A stretch of DNA of 64,000 nt, taken from assembly GCA_036501485.1 (NCBI GenBank), contig DASYAG010000111.1:1-64000 (forward strand), in the 5' to 3' direction. Shown piece after piece: positions 1-7,887 of the stretch. Made by a program: the position numbers and the translations under genes. A model generated the notes under the pieces. That model made no database searches. It was not told where the DNA came from and saw only the letters and a list, made by a program, of their open reading frames with translations. How positions within the stretch are numbered: position 1 is the stretch's first letter; each line of letters begins with the position of its first letter. This DNA is from PALSA-607 sp036501485 (GTDB lineage: Bacteria > Actinomycetota > Actinomycetes > Acidothermales > Acidothermaceae).

Positions 1-98
1 TCATAGTCATCATCAAGATCCGCCGGTGCGATCGCCGCGAGACGCGCCGCGAGCTCAGGGCCCGGTGCAATCTTCGCGATGTCCAGCAGCTCGTCCAT
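1..98 (-). CDS. DUF222/HNH endonuclease-like protein, N-terminal part only
   Basis: The reverse strand opens with ATG at 98 and reads 32 codons to the window edge, beginning MDELLDIAKIAPGPELAARL. That acidic, alanine/leucine-rich start (ending with a run of aspartates before the edge) is typical of the DUF222 proteins of actinobacteria, which carry a C-terminal HNH nuclease domain. The rest of the gene lies outside the window, so the nuclease domain cannot be checked. A complete member of the same family lies at 61363-62643. The 131 bases between this start and the next gene hold an AT-richer patch (about 150-175) that could contain its promoter. Confidence 0.6.
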   Translation of the reverse strand, partial: MDELLDIAKIAPGPELAARLAAIAPADLDDDY

Positions 99-229
99 AA
101 CCCGAAACTATCTACGCCCACCGACACTTTCAGCCACGAACACATCGATGTGGAAAACAAATAAAGTTTTCTTGCGCGGCTCGCGCGACGCGCCAGGGAC
201 GATCTAACTCGGGCTACGCCGGCCCGCGA

Positions 230-1045
230 TCAGTCGATGGCGCGATGCAAGAACCCGCGGATGCCGATCGTGCTGAACACCGCGACCGACACGGCAAGGC
301 CGAGCACACACACCCACGGATACATGTGATGCACCGACGGCGTCAGCGCAGCCCGCATCCCCTCGCTCGCATACGTCATCGGATTGAATGCGGTGACGAC
401 CTGAAACCACCGAAGGTGTGAGAGCGACGGCCACGGATACTGACTGCAGCCGGTGAACAGCATCGGCGTCAGGATCAGCGCGAACATGATCTGGATCCGG
501 TTCGGCGGTACCAACGTGCCGAGCGTGAGTCCGATCGCCGAGCCCGCAAGCGCACCGAGAATCATCACGACAGCAACAAGCCAGATGGCGCTCGCGTGCC
601 ACGGAATTGAGCCGAGCACCCAGATGCCGACCGGGAACATCACCAACGCCGCGAGCAGCGCTCGCATCGACGCGAACAGCATCTTCTCCAGCGCGACCGC
701 CCACGTCGGCAACGGCGCAAGCAACCGGTCTTCGATCTCGCGGCTGAACGAGAACTCGAGGACGAGTGGCAACGCGGTGCTCTGAATACCCGTCAAGGTG
801 ACCGTCAACGCGACGATGCCGGGGAACAAAAGGTGCGCGTACCCGGGAGTCGTCAAACCGATCGAACCCAACACCTTGCCGAAGATGAACAGCAATCCGA
901 GCGGCTGCAAAATCACCTGAGCAAGAAAGATCGGCAGCTCGCGACCGGTCACTGTGACGTCGCGTCGCAACACGCTGAAGAACGAACGCCAGGGACTCGG
1001 ATCGCTGATCTCGATCCGCGGAAGAGCGACAGCAGCTGTGGTCAT
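230..1045 (-). CDS. ABC-2 type exporter, membrane permease
   Basis: A 271-residue integral membrane protein of the ABC-2 permease family (DrrB-like). It has about six hydrophobic segments, and a cytoplasmic EIEDRLLAPLP stretch near residue 105 that is characteristic of this family after the second membrane segment. Its ATG overlaps the stop of the upstream ATPase gene by four bases (1042-1045), so the two are translationally coupled and almost certainly form one exporter. The pair probably forms a homodimeric or 2+2 exporter for a drug, lipid or polysaccharide; the substrate cannot be read from sequence. Nothing truncated or odd is visible. Confidence 0.88.
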   Translation of the reverse strand: MTTAAVALPRIEISDPSPWRSFFSVLRRDVTVTGRELPIFLAQVILQPLGLLFIFGKVLGSIGLTTPGYAHLLFPGIVALTVTLTGIQSTALPLVLEFSFSREIEDRLLAPLPTWAVALEKMLFASMRALLAALVMFPVGIWVLGSIPWHASAIWLVAVVMILGALAGSAIGLTLGTLVPPNRIQIMFALILTPMLFTGCSQYPWPSLSHLRWFQVVTAFNPMTYASEGMRAALTPSVHHMYPWVCVLGLAVSVAVFSTIGIRGFLHRAID

Positions 1046-2010
1046 CGCAACGCACGTCCCGTCAGGTGAATGAACACGTCCTCAAGGCTGGGCTCACCGA
1101 GGCGCACTTCAGTCAGGCGGCCCTGGTGCTGGGTAACGACATCCGACACCGGTCCCACCAACCGAGCCGGCTCGCCGGTCACGTAAAGCCGGGCACGCAA
1201 CGCGGCAGAACCCGCGTCGACCCGTTCAACCTTCTCGACAGCAGCCAGTGCTTCAAGCGCCACAGCCAGCGCAGCCGGATCAGCGATGGGCTCGACGACG
1301 ATCTCGAGCGTGCCACTACCGATCAATGTCTTGGTCAACGCAAGCGGAGTGTCGAGCGCGAGCAGCTTGCCGTGATCGACGATCCCGACGCGATCCGCGA
1401 GCTCGGCCGCCTCGTCCATGTCGTGCGTGGTCAAAAGGATCGTGACGCCGGACGCCTTCAAGTCGCGAATCCTTTCCCACACGTAAATCCGGGCGGCCGG
1501 GTCGAGGCCGGTCGCCGGCTCGTCGAGGAACAGCACCGGCGGCGAGTGCATCAGTGCACGCGCGATCATCACCCGTTGCAGCTGCCCGCCAGACAGCCGG
1601 TCGACCTTGTCCTTCGCCCGGTCGGCAAGCCCGAACTGATCAAGCAACTCGACGGCCCGCTCCTCGCGGACCTTCACCGGCACGCCGTGGTAAGCCGCAT
1701 GAAAGAGCAAGTTCTGTCGGACGTCGAGTGAGCGGTCGAGGTTCGGACGTTGGGGCACGACACCAAGCTGGGTGCGGGCTCGTACCGGGAGAGCCACGAC
1801 GTCGACGCCCGCGACGAACGCGGATCCGCCGGTCGGTTTCACCCTCGTCGTCAGCACACCGATGGTCGTCGTCTTCCCCGCCCCATTCGGACCGAGGAGA
1901 CCAAAACACTCGCCCCGTGCGACCTGGAACGAAATGCCGTCGACGGCGTTCGTGTCGCGCTTGGGATAGCGCTTCACAAGATCAACGACCTCGACCGCTG
2001 GCCCCGCCAT
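1042..2010 (-). CDS. ABC-2 type exporter, ATP-binding protein
   Basis: A 322-residue ATPase of the DrrA/daunorubicin-resistance family, which energises the permease encoded immediately downstream. Walker A GPNGAGKT lies at residues 40-47, the signature LSGGQ at 139-143, Walker B VLFLDEP at 159-165, followed by an H-loop in LLTTHD. The open frame extends upstream to 2100, but ATG at 2010 is chosen because a GGGAGAGG ribosome-binding site precedes it by about four bases and the protein then starts just before the first strand of the fold, as in relatives. The C-terminal 90 residues form the usual DrrA regulatory tail. The gene diverges from the lipoprotein gene at 2095, sharing an 84-base promoter region. 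Confidence 0.9.
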   Translation of the reverse strand: MAGPAVEVVDLVKRYPKRDTNAVDGISFQVARGECFGLLGPNGAGKTTTIGVLTTRVKPTGGSAFVAGVDVVALPVRARTQLGVVPQRPNLDRSLDVRQNLLFHAAYHGVPVKVREERAVELLDQFGLADRAKDKVDRLSGGQLQRVMIARALMHSPPVLFLDEPATGLDPAARIYVWERIRDLKASGVTILLTTHDMDEAAELADRVGIVDHGKLLALDTPLALTKTLIGSGTLEIVVEPIADPAALAVALEALAAVEKVERVDAGSAALRARLYVTGEPARLVGPVSDVVTQHQGRLTEVRLGEPSLEDVFIHLTGRALR

Positions 2011-2094
2011 GACACCTCTCCCTGCCTGAGTACGCTCTGACAATCCGGGTCGGTCCTGGACGCCGCCGACCCCCTGTTTCGGGAGTCCGACGAC

Positions 2095-3336
2095 ATGCAC
2101 CGGGCACAGTCACCCGCCGCTGAAACAGGCGGCCTGGTACTCACCCGCCGCGACTTGTTCACCCTACTTGGGTCGGCGGCGGTGCTCGTCGCGTGCGGCG
2201 GCAAGTCGCACTCGACATCGCCGATCACCGTGAGTTCCGGTACACCGGTCAGTTCCGGTACAGCCGCCGGCAGCGCATCCGGGGGTTCCGGGACGGGCGT
2301 CACTTCGGCGCCGCAGGCGGCGAACGGCGGTGGCAACACGACGTCCGGCAGTGTGGTGAAAATTGGCGGACAGCACGCGACGGGCAGCGACGCCATGTCG
2401 GTCGCGGACGCGCAGCGCGAGGCTCAGGTCGCGAACGGGCATTGGCAAGGCGGGTGGCACGACGCGACGGGCGCGAGCGGCGACAGTGACATCGTGATCG
2501 CGATCGACGCTGCGAGCCGTACCGCAAAGGCGACCGTGTCGTTCGACGGCAAAGTGCTGGGCGCAGCGGTGCCGACCACCACCTATGACATCGACCTGCT
2601 GTCGTTCATGATGACGGCCGACAGTTACAACGTCTCGAGCCCGCAGTTCGGCGAGATCACGATCACTCCCGGCGGCGCCACGAATGCTTCGGGCAGCGGG
2701 CACTCCGTCCCTGGCCAGCCGGCGGTCGATCACATCGACGTCAACGGCAGCAAGGCTGGCAAGCGCGTCGATGTCAGCTACACCGTGTTTTACATCGACG
2801 GCCACGGCGTCAAAGGCACAGCAGCCTGGACGACGACGGGCGAGCGTGCGACGCCTGCCGCACTCGGCAGCGAGGGCGCGCCCACGAGCGCTGACATTGC
2901 CAGCGGCAGTTACGCAGCAGGCCTACTCGATGCAAAGTCGCTCACCACGATCTTCGGCAAGCCCTTTGACGAGCCCATAGCGAATGGCGGCAACCTTCTT
3001 TATGGCAACGGCATCGCGACCAGTGACGGGCAGGTGTATTCGACAGCGCACGATTACGTCATCCAGTACACGATCTATGTCGGCACCAACGCAGCCGACA
3101 CCGCGGCGTTCTGGAAGATACAAAACCCCGGGCTGCCGACGACTCCGGGGCCCTGGCTGTCAGGCTTCTTCTTTCCCGGGGCGGGCTTCTACGCCGAGTT
3201 GCCGACGCGGGTTCTGCTGGTGCAGGTGCTTAACCTCAAGCCCACCGGCACGCCGACCGCTCAGCAGATCGCGATGATCGAAGGCTGGACAATCCAGGTC
3301 GCCACCGCGATCACGAATAGCCTCAAATCCAGCTAG
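2095..3336 (+). CDS. secreted lipoprotein of unknown function
   Basis: A 413-residue protein whose N-terminus carries a twin-arginine-like TRRDLFTLL motif, a hydrophobic stretch, and the lipobox LVAC near residue 34, predicting export and lipid anchoring to the outer face of the membrane. Residues 38-95 are a Ser/Thr/Gly-rich linker (SSGTPVSSGTAAGS). The mature part starts with a GHWQGGWHDATG segment typical of small beta-sandwich secreted domains, then a region of alternating strands, then a second part ending near TIQVATAI. I do not recognise the family. ATG at 2095 has a plausible GGGAG about eight bases upstream. It is transcribed alone, divergent from the ABC exporter. Confidence 0.7.
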   Translation: MHRAQSPAAETGGLVLTRRDLFTLLGSAAVLVACGGKSHSTSPITVSSGTPVSSGTAAGSASGGSGTGVTSAPQAANGGGNTTSGSVVKIGGQHATGSDAMSVADAQREAQVANGHWQGGWHDATGASGDSDIVIAIDAASRTAKATVSFDGKVLGAAVPTTTYDIDLLSFMMTADSYNVSSPQFGEITITPGGATNASGSGHSVPGQPAVDHIDVNGSKAGKRVDVSYTVFYIDGHGVKGTAAWTTTGERATPAALGSEGAPTSADIASGSYAAGLLDAKSLTTIFGKPFDEPIANGGNLLYGNGIATSDGQVYSTAHDYVIQYTIYVGTNAADTAAFWKIQNPGLPTTPGPWLSGFFFPGAGFYAELPTRVLLVQVLNLKPTGTPTAQQIAMIEGWTIQVATAITNSLKSS

Positions 3337-3343
3337 TGACGCG

Positions 3344-3739
3344 TTACCGCCAGAAGGCGTCGAGCGCTTCCTGATCTGAGTAGTGCCCGCGAACCTCGTG
3401 GATCAGGCCGTCGCGAACCGTCATGAGCTGGCACGCAGTGATGTCGAGTTCCTTGCCGGCGTAGGACGCCGTGGCATGTTGCACTGCAACGACGAAGTGC
3501 TCTCCTATCGCGACATCAACCAGCTCTGCGCGAAACGTGTTGCCGGACAGCGGCCCCAGCTTGGCCATGAAGTCGTCACGGATTTGCGACCATCCGTGAT
3601 GGTCGCCGGCGATGGGGCTATCTCCCGGCAGATGCCAAACAACGTCGTCTGCAAAGCAGCTTTCGGCCGCGACGAAATCGCGATCCGCGATGGCTTGGTA
3701 CAGGCGACGGACCACATCGGCGTCCGCAGGAGTAGGCAC
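3344..3739 (-). CDS. SnoaL-like / NTF2-fold protein
   Basis: A 131-residue protein of the SnoaL-like NTF2 fold: an N-terminal helix RRLYQAIADRDFVAAESCF, the FADDVVWHLPGDSP strand, and C-terminal paired strands ending with a VRGHYSDQEALDAFW helix. Members serve as small polyketide cyclases, isomerases or ligand-binding proteins, so no reaction is assigned. The open frame continues far upstream inside the neighbouring gene; GTG at 3739 is chosen because AGAAGGAAGG precedes it by a few bases and gives the usual family length. It starts two bases after the stop of the terpene-cyclase-fold gene, so the two form an operon. Confidence 0.78.
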   Translation of the reverse strand: MPTPADADVVRRLYQAIADRDFVAAESCFADDVVWHLPGDSPIAGDHHGWSQIRDDFMAKLGPLSGNTFRAELVDVAIGEHFVVAVQHATASYAGKELDITACQLMTVRDGLIHEVRGHYSDQEALDAFWR

Positions 3740-3741
3740 GC

Positions 3742-4701
3742 TCAGCCTTCCTTCTGGTCGTACCAGCGCAGGACACGGAGGGCCCGTAGCGTGTTCCACC
3801 GACTTGGACGACCATCGACGTCCTCGAGGGCGAACCACACCTTGCCGGGATGCGTGTTCTCGAGAAACCACGCGCCGTCGGGTTGCTGCTTGGATCGAAG
3901 CAAGTCCATCGCTTCGTCAAGCCGCGGGTCGGGGACGCCTCCGACGTCCCAGAAGTACTCCAAGCCGCGCAACACGTCGTAGTGCCAGCGGGTCGGGAAC
4001 GAGAAGTCCAACCAGTCCGGGTCGATGACCTCGCCGGTGCTGAGCCGACGGAACAGCTTGCGCTCCAGCAGGTATTCCTCGCCTCGCCGTCTCGCGTCGG
4101 CAGATCCGGGCGCGCCGCCGGTTGCCCGCTCGTGCGCCAACAACCCTTCGAGGACGCGGATCGTCGTATGGAACGAAGAACGAACGGAGCCGTTCTCCAC
4201 CTCGCAGTTCCACCCGCCGTCCGCTAGTTGCTCGCCTAGCAACCGGGCCGCCACACCATCGACGTCCTCGCCGAAGTACGCGCCGAGCACGAGCACCATG
4301 CCGTTGATGCACGGCTCGACCTCGCCCTCGAAGAAAGGCTCGCCGGCGTACTCCCAACGGCAGTTCGCTTTGATCAGTGCGACGGACTTGCGAACGTGAT
4401 CAGAGCGTGGGTCGATCCCAAAGTCGCGCAGCAACATCAAGCTGTACGCAGTGGCGCTCCACGGCTGGCCCTCGCCGAATTGGCTAGGGCCTGGCGATGG
4501 ATCGCGCCGTGCGGGAAACAGTGCGCCGCCGTCCCACTGGCCGTCCTCGTCCTCCAACGCGAACAGCCGAGCGCCCCAGCCGTGGGTGGGAATGCGCGCT
4601 CGCTCCGCCGCTACGACAGCGGCCGGAGCATCGGTGAGATCACGCAGTGCCTGCCACCGGATGGCGGGGTCAGAATCGAGCAGCCAGTCGATCACGGTCA
4701 T
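3742..4701 (-). CDS. squalene-cyclase/prenyltransferase-fold (alpha/alpha toroid) protein
   Basis: A 319-residue protein with repeated Trp/Gly motifs like the QW repeats of terpene cyclases: DGQWDGG near residue 53, DGGWNCEVE near 160 and PDGAWFLE near 285. It is about half the length of squalene-hopene cyclase, so it resembles a single alpha/alpha-toroid domain. I do not see the DXDD catalytic motif of bacterial class II cyclases, so activity is not assured. Actinobacterial homologues are commonly labelled squalene cyclase without experiment. It is the first gene of a two-gene operon with the NTF2-fold gene; a toroid plus an NTF2 protein could handle a small hydrophobic ligand (inference). 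Confidence 0.65.
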   Translation of the reverse strand: MTVIDWLLDSDPAIRWQALRDLTDAPAAVVAAERARIPTHGWGARLFALEDEDGQWDGGALFPARRDPSPGPSQFGEGQPWSATAYSLMLLRDFGIDPRSDHVRKSVALIKANCRWEYAGEPFFEGEVEPCINGMVLVLGAYFGEDVDGVAARLLGEQLADGGWNCEVENGSVRSSFHTTIRVLEGLLAHERATGGAPGSADARRRGEEYLLERKLFRRLSTGEVIDPDWLDFSFPTRWHYDVLRGLEYFWDVGGVPDPRLDEAMDLLRSKQQPDGAWFLENTHPGKVWFALEDVDGRPSRWNTLRALRVLRWYDQKEG

Positions 4702-4778
4702 TCGCCGAACCTAGCCAAATCGCGGCGGTCCAAACAACCTTGAAGGCGGTCGCCGGACTACCCGTCCTGCACCGGGAG

Positions 4779-4826
4779 AGCGTTGCAGCCCAGCGCTCGC
4801 TCTTGCGCGGGCTGGACTGCAACGCT
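4779..4826 (-). terminator. strong hairpin downstream of the rtcB remnant
   Basis: AGCGTTGCAG at 4779-4788 pairs with CTGCAACGCT at 4817-4826, and the stem extends inward for about five more pairs past one mismatch. It begins five bases beyond the TGA at 4832 of the RtcB fragment, the position of an intrinsic terminator for that gene. There is no clear T-run, so it may act with Rho or as a bidirectional barrier between the remnant and the upstream region of the operon at 4701. Confidence 0.55.
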
Positions 4827-4831
4827 TCCGC

Positions 4832-4954
4832 TCAATCGCCCTTGACGTTGACGATCTGGTGCAGGGTGTGCCGGATCTCGACAAGGTCCGCGGCATGTGC
4901 CATCACTTGGTCGATCGCCTTGTACGCCGCCGGGATCTCGTCAACGGCGACCAC
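4832..4954 (-). pseudogene. rtcB: C-terminal remnant of RtcB RNA-splicing ligase
   Basis: On the reverse strand about 41 codons read as the extreme C-terminus of RtcB: DEIPAAYKAIDQVM, then DLVEIRHTL, ending in VNVKGD. RtcB proteins of the Escherichia coli type end with AYKDIDxVMxAQxDLVE...VCVKG. RtcB is the 3'-phosphate/5'-hydroxyl RNA ligase, about 400 residues long, and its guanylylated histidine lies upstream of this segment, so this remnant cannot be active. Upstream of about 4954 the frame stays open but the sequence is antisense to an unrelated remnant on the other strand. The fragment keeps its stop codon and hairpin terminator, showing that the 5' part was lost by deletion or rearrangement. 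Confidence 0.62.
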
Positions 4955-5170
4955 ACGCCGTTGGTGATTCGTGAGTGCGAGCCACCGACCCTGCTCGACG
5001 GTGGAACGAACGTGGTCCTGCAGCACGACAACCTGCCAAGCTCGACCGGCGTCGGTTACGCAGCGGGCTGGCACGCCTACCTCGACCGATTGGCTGACCA
5101 GTTGTCCGGCTCCGAGATCACCAACTGGAGCCAGCGCTTCGACGAGCTCATCGGTGAGTACAGGTCCTAG
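4952..5170 (+). pseudogene. C-terminal remnant of an AHSA1/SRPBCC-domain protein
   Basis: About 72 codons read as the end of an AHSA1-type SRPBCC (START-like) protein: a GGTNVVLQHDNLP strand, then the GYAAGWHAYLDRLADQL helix and a closing WSQRFDELIGEY segment. Family members are about 150 residues, so the N-terminal half is missing. The open frame continues left to 4859, but that part is antisense to the RtcB remnant and shows no family match. The two remnants meet near 4945-4955 in a head-to-head arrangement, as expected if one deletion removed the 5' halves and shared promoter of two divergent genes. Its stop overlaps the stop of the convergent Nudix gene. Confidence 0.55.
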
Positions 5171-5583
5171 CGATTGAGCATCATCGCAGCGAGCCGATCG
5201 ACGATCGGCAGATCCGCCGGCACCCACTCGACATCGTGCAACTCATCAACGGTCAGCCACCGAAACGCGCAATGCTCGATCAACGTCGGCTCGCCCGCAA
5301 CAACGGCTGCCAGCCAGACACGCAGGATGCCGTGTTCGCCAATCGGCCAATCACGACCGACCCGCGCGCCGAGCATGACGTCGATCGCGAGTTCCTCGCG
5401 GCACTCGCGAATCAGCGCGGCCTCGTCGGTCTCCCCGGGGTCAACTTTTCCCCCAGGAAACTCCCAGAATCCGGCGAGCGACGGCGGCTCGGAGCGCTGC
5501 GCGGCGAGCACCCGCTCGCCGTCCACGATGGCGGCACCGACAACCACCTGCACGCGCGTCTCCACAGCCGCGCAGTCTGTCAC
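5167..5583 (-). CDS. MutT-family Nudix hydrolase
   Basis: A 138-residue Nudix hydrolase with the canonical box GKVDPGETDEAALIRECREE around residues 46-65, preceded by FWEFPG as in MutT (8-oxo-dGTP pyrophosphohydrolase); residues LAAQRSEPPSLAGFWEF match the substrate loop of MutT. It probably cleans oxidised nucleotides from the pool, with CTP hydrolysis or another Nudix substrate as an alternative. The frame runs upstream to 5844 but that overlaps the divergent pterin dehydratase gene; GTG at 5583 is chosen because AAGGCGAG lies just before it. The 45 bases to the divergent start at 5629 must hold the promoters. Confidence 0.85.
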   Translation of the reverse strand: MTDCAAVETRVQVVVGAAIVDGERVLAAQRSEPPSLAGFWEFPGGKVDPGETDEAALIRECREELAIDVMLGARVGRDWPIGEHGILRVWLAAVVAGEPTLIEHCAFRWLTVDELHDVEWVPADLPIVDRLAAMMLNR

Positions 5584-5628
5584 GATCTCGCCTTGACTCC
5601 ACGCCCATCGGCGGGCGACGGTGGATTC

Positions 5629-5913
5629 ATGGAACAACTGAGTGCGATTGATGTGGCCCGGGCGCTTGCCGAACTCAAGGACTGGACGGGCGACACCACG
5701 AGCCTGCGTCGCAGCATCAAAGCATCGAGCTTCGCCGCCGGCATCCAGCTCGTCGATGCGGTCGCGGAGATCGCCGACGCCATGGACCATCACCCCGACA
5801 TCGACATCAGGTGGACGACGATCACGTTCGTCTGCTCGACCCACTCCGCGGGTGGGGTGACCGAGTTGGACGTCGAACTGGCGCGCCGGATCGACGATCT
5901 GGCCGGCAGCTAG
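5629..5913 (+). CDS. 4a-hydroxytetrahydrobiopterin dehydratase (pterin carbinolamine dehydratase)
   Basis: A 94-residue protein with the family motif DHHPDI near residues 53-58, and the overall length and order of the pterin-4a-carbinolamine dehydratase (PCD/DCoH) family: an LxxLKDWTGDT start, an FxxGIQLVDAVAEIA helix, and a C-terminal LARRIDDLA helix. It dehydrates 4a-hydroxytetrahydropterin, recycling the cofactor of aromatic amino acid hydroxylases or other pterin enzymes. ATG at 5629 follows GGTGG by four bases. The longer open frame starting at 5236 is antisense to MutT and is ignored. It is followed by an intrinsic terminator. Confidence 0.87.
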   Translation: MEQLSAIDVARALAELKDWTGDTTSLRRSIKASSFAAGIQLVDAVAEIADAMDHHPDIDIRWTTITFVCSTHSAGGVTELDVELARRIDDLAGS

Positions 5914-5965
5914 CCGGCGGTAACTGGGTCGCCTTCGGCGCCTTGAGTGCGGTAAACCAGTATGT

Positions 5966-5990
5966 GACTAGCGAAGGTCTAGTCCTTTTT
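5966..5990 (+). terminator. Rho-independent terminator
   Basis: GACTAG (5966-5971) and CTAGTC (5979-5984) form a six-pair stem with a seven-base loop, followed directly by CTTTTT. It lies 50 bases after the pterin dehydratase stop and 28 bases before the next gene, so it separates that gene from the ABC exporter operon. Confidence 0.6.
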
Positions 5991-6018
5991 CCATGTCCGG
6001 AACACACCAGGAGACGTC

Positions 6019-7032
6019 GTGCCGCCGGTGATCCGCGTCGAGAATCTCGTGAAGGAGTTCCGGCGCCCGCGCAAGCAGGAGGGCCGCTTCGGCGCTATAC
6101 GTACGCTGTTCACCCGGCAGTTCGATTCGGTCCGTGCCGTCGACCAAGTGAGCTTCGCGATCGAGCCCGGCGAACTGGTTGGCTACATCGGGCCGAACGG
6201 CGCAGGCAAGAGCACCACGATCAAGATGATGACCGGCATCTTGGTGCCGACCAGCGGCACCGTCGAGGTCGGCGGCCTCGTGCCATGGCGCGAACGCGAA
6301 CGCAACGCGATGCAGATCGGCGTCGTATTCGGCCAGCGCAGCCAGTTGTGGTGGGATCTCCCACTGATCGAGTCGTTCAACCTCATTGCGAAGCTGTATC
6401 GGGTGCCGGACGCGAAATACAAGCGCAACCTCGATCGGTTCATCGCACTGCTCGACATGGAGGAGTTTCTCGAGCGACCAGTGCGACAACTGAGCCTCGG
6501 CCAGCGAATGCGCGGCGACCTCGCGGCGTCGATGCTCTATGAACCGCAGATCCTCTACTTGGACGAACCGACGATCGGACTCGACGTCGTCGCCAAGGAG
6601 AACATGCGCATCTTCATCGAACAGATGAACCGCGATTCCGGGACGACGATCGTGCTCACCACGCACGACCTCGCCGACGTCGAGCGACTCTGCCGACGGC
6701 TGATCCTGATCGACCATGGCCACGTGCTCTACGACGGCGCCGTTGAACAGCTGAAGACCAAGTACGCGCCGCACCGCATCCTGGTTGTCGAACTTGAACC
6801 CGACGCCGTGAGTAGCGGCCGTCGCATCGACGCCGCCGACGTGCCCGGTGCCGAGATCGTCGAGCAGGCCGACGGGGTCGCACGCATTCAATTCGAGTCG
6901 GCCCGAACGCCAGTGCAAGACCTGATCGCGGCGCTCAACGCGCGATACCCGATCGCCGACCTGTCGATCGTGGAGCCCGACCTTGAGGGTGTGGTCCGGC
7001 AGATCTACGACGAACGCGTGCCCGTCGCATGA
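6019..7032 (+). CDS. ABC-2 exporter ATP-binding protein (COG4586 type)
   Basis: A 337-residue ATPase with Walker A GPNGAGKST at residues 58-66, a signature variant LSLGQ at 158-162, Walker B ILYLDEP at 178-184 and H-loop LTTHD near 213-217. The LSLGQRMR signature and a long N-terminal insertion before Walker A are typical of COG4586 ATPases, which work with two dissimilar permeases encoded downstream. Start is GTG at 6019 after CAGGAGAC. The stop overlaps the next ATG by four bases. Exporters of this class have been linked to lipids, antibiotics and viologen resistance; no substrate can be inferred here. Confidence 0.88.
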   Translation: MPPVIRVENLVKEFRRPRKQEGRFGAIRTLFTRQFDSVRAVDQVSFAIEPGELVGYIGPNGAGKSTTIKMMTGILVPTSGTVEVGGLVPWRERERNAMQIGVVFGQRSQLWWDLPLIESFNLIAKLYRVPDAKYKRNLDRFIALLDMEEFLERPVRQLSLGQRMRGDLAASMLYEPQILYLDEPTIGLDVVAKENMRIFIEQMNRDSGTTIVLTTHDLADVERLCRRLILIDHGHVLYDGAVEQLKTKYAPHRILVVELEPDAVSSGRRIDAADVPGAEIVEQADGVARIQFESARTPVQDLIAALNARYPIADLSIVEPDLEGVVRQIYDERVPVA

Positions 7033-7880
7033 CGACCACGATCGCGCCGGCCGGCCGCGAGCCAGTGAGCCGGTCGCCGTGGCGTGACCTCCCGGCGTAC
7101 CGGCAAATCATCAACAGCCGCTTGCGAACCACGCTCGCGTATCGCCAGAACGTGTTCTTCCTGCTGGCGATCCTGGTGCTGCAAATCTTCATTCTGCGCA
7201 AGGTCTGGACTGCTCTTTACCAGGGTCACACCACCGTCGATGGCCTCACGCTGCACGCGTTGCTTGTCTACATCACCCTGGCGAACTTGCAGAACTGGGT
7301 GCTGCAAGACCCGACCATCAGCTTCTACATGTACAACCGGGTGCGCGAAGGCCAGGTGGCCTTCGACCTCGTGCGGCCGGTCGGGTTCGTGCCGCAGATG
7401 TTCGCGCACCTCGTCGGCTCGAGCTTCGCCACCGTGATCTTCGGCCTCGTCGCGTTGCCGTTCATCTTCTTTGCCGGCACCCTTGGCGCCCCCGCCTCGC
7501 CGACTGCCTTGTTGCTTTATCTCGCCAGCTTCGTGCTCGGCTACGTCATCACGACGCTGCTCACACTCATGCTCGGAATGTTCGCCTTCTGGACCACCGA
7601 GATCTCCGGCCTCACGATGCTGTACCGGCTGATCAATCAGTTCTTCGCGGGCGCCCTGGTTCCGATATCGCTGTTTCCGGGTGCGATTCGCATCATCGCC
7701 GACGTGCTGCCATTCCAGGCGACGACCTACACACCCGTGGCTATTTACGTGGGGCGCGTGCGTGGTGCCGATGCACTCGGAGCTCTCGGTGTTCAGGCCG
7801 TTTGGGTCGTGCTGCTGATTCTCGCGTCATGGGCAATGTGGCGGCGCGCATTGCACCGCGTCGTCGTGCAGGGCGGATGA
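7029..7880 (+). CDS. ABC-2 exporter permease, first subunit
   Basis: A 283-residue membrane protein with about six transmembrane segments: a cytoplasmic N-terminus with YRQIINSRLRTTLAYR, membrane helices beginning NVFFLLAILVLQ, and the motif VREGQVAFDLVRPV around residue 107. That REGxxxxDLVRP signature is typical of the paired ABC-2 permeases of COG4587/COG3694 systems. It overlaps the ATPase gene by four bases and is followed eight bases later by the second permease, so all three are one operon making a heterodimeric channel. Confidence 0.86.
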   Translation: MTTTIAPAGREPVSRSPWRDLPAYRQIINSRLRTTLAYRQNVFFLLAILVLQIFILRKVWTALYQGHTTVDGLTLHALLVYITLANLQNWVLQDPTISFYMYNRVREGQVAFDLVRPVGFVPQMFAHLVGSSFATVIFGLVALPFIFFAGTLGAPASPTALLLYLASFVLGYVITTLLTLMLGMFAFWTTEISGLTMLYRLINQFFAGALVPISLFPGAIRIIADVLPFQATTYTPVAIYVGRVRGADALGALGVQAVWVVLLILASWAMWRRALHRVVVQGG

Positions 7881-7887
7881 GTCACCG

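Noticed and set aside
204..1055. 283-residue reading frame covering the ABC permease
   Set aside because: It is out of frame with the permease, Arg-rich and without known motifs; the ABC-2 permease frame is clearly the gene.
4859..4951. N-terminal half of the AHSA1-like reading frame as real coding sequence
   Set aside because: It is antisense to the RtcB C-terminus and has no similarity to the AHSA1 family; homology starts only near 4952.
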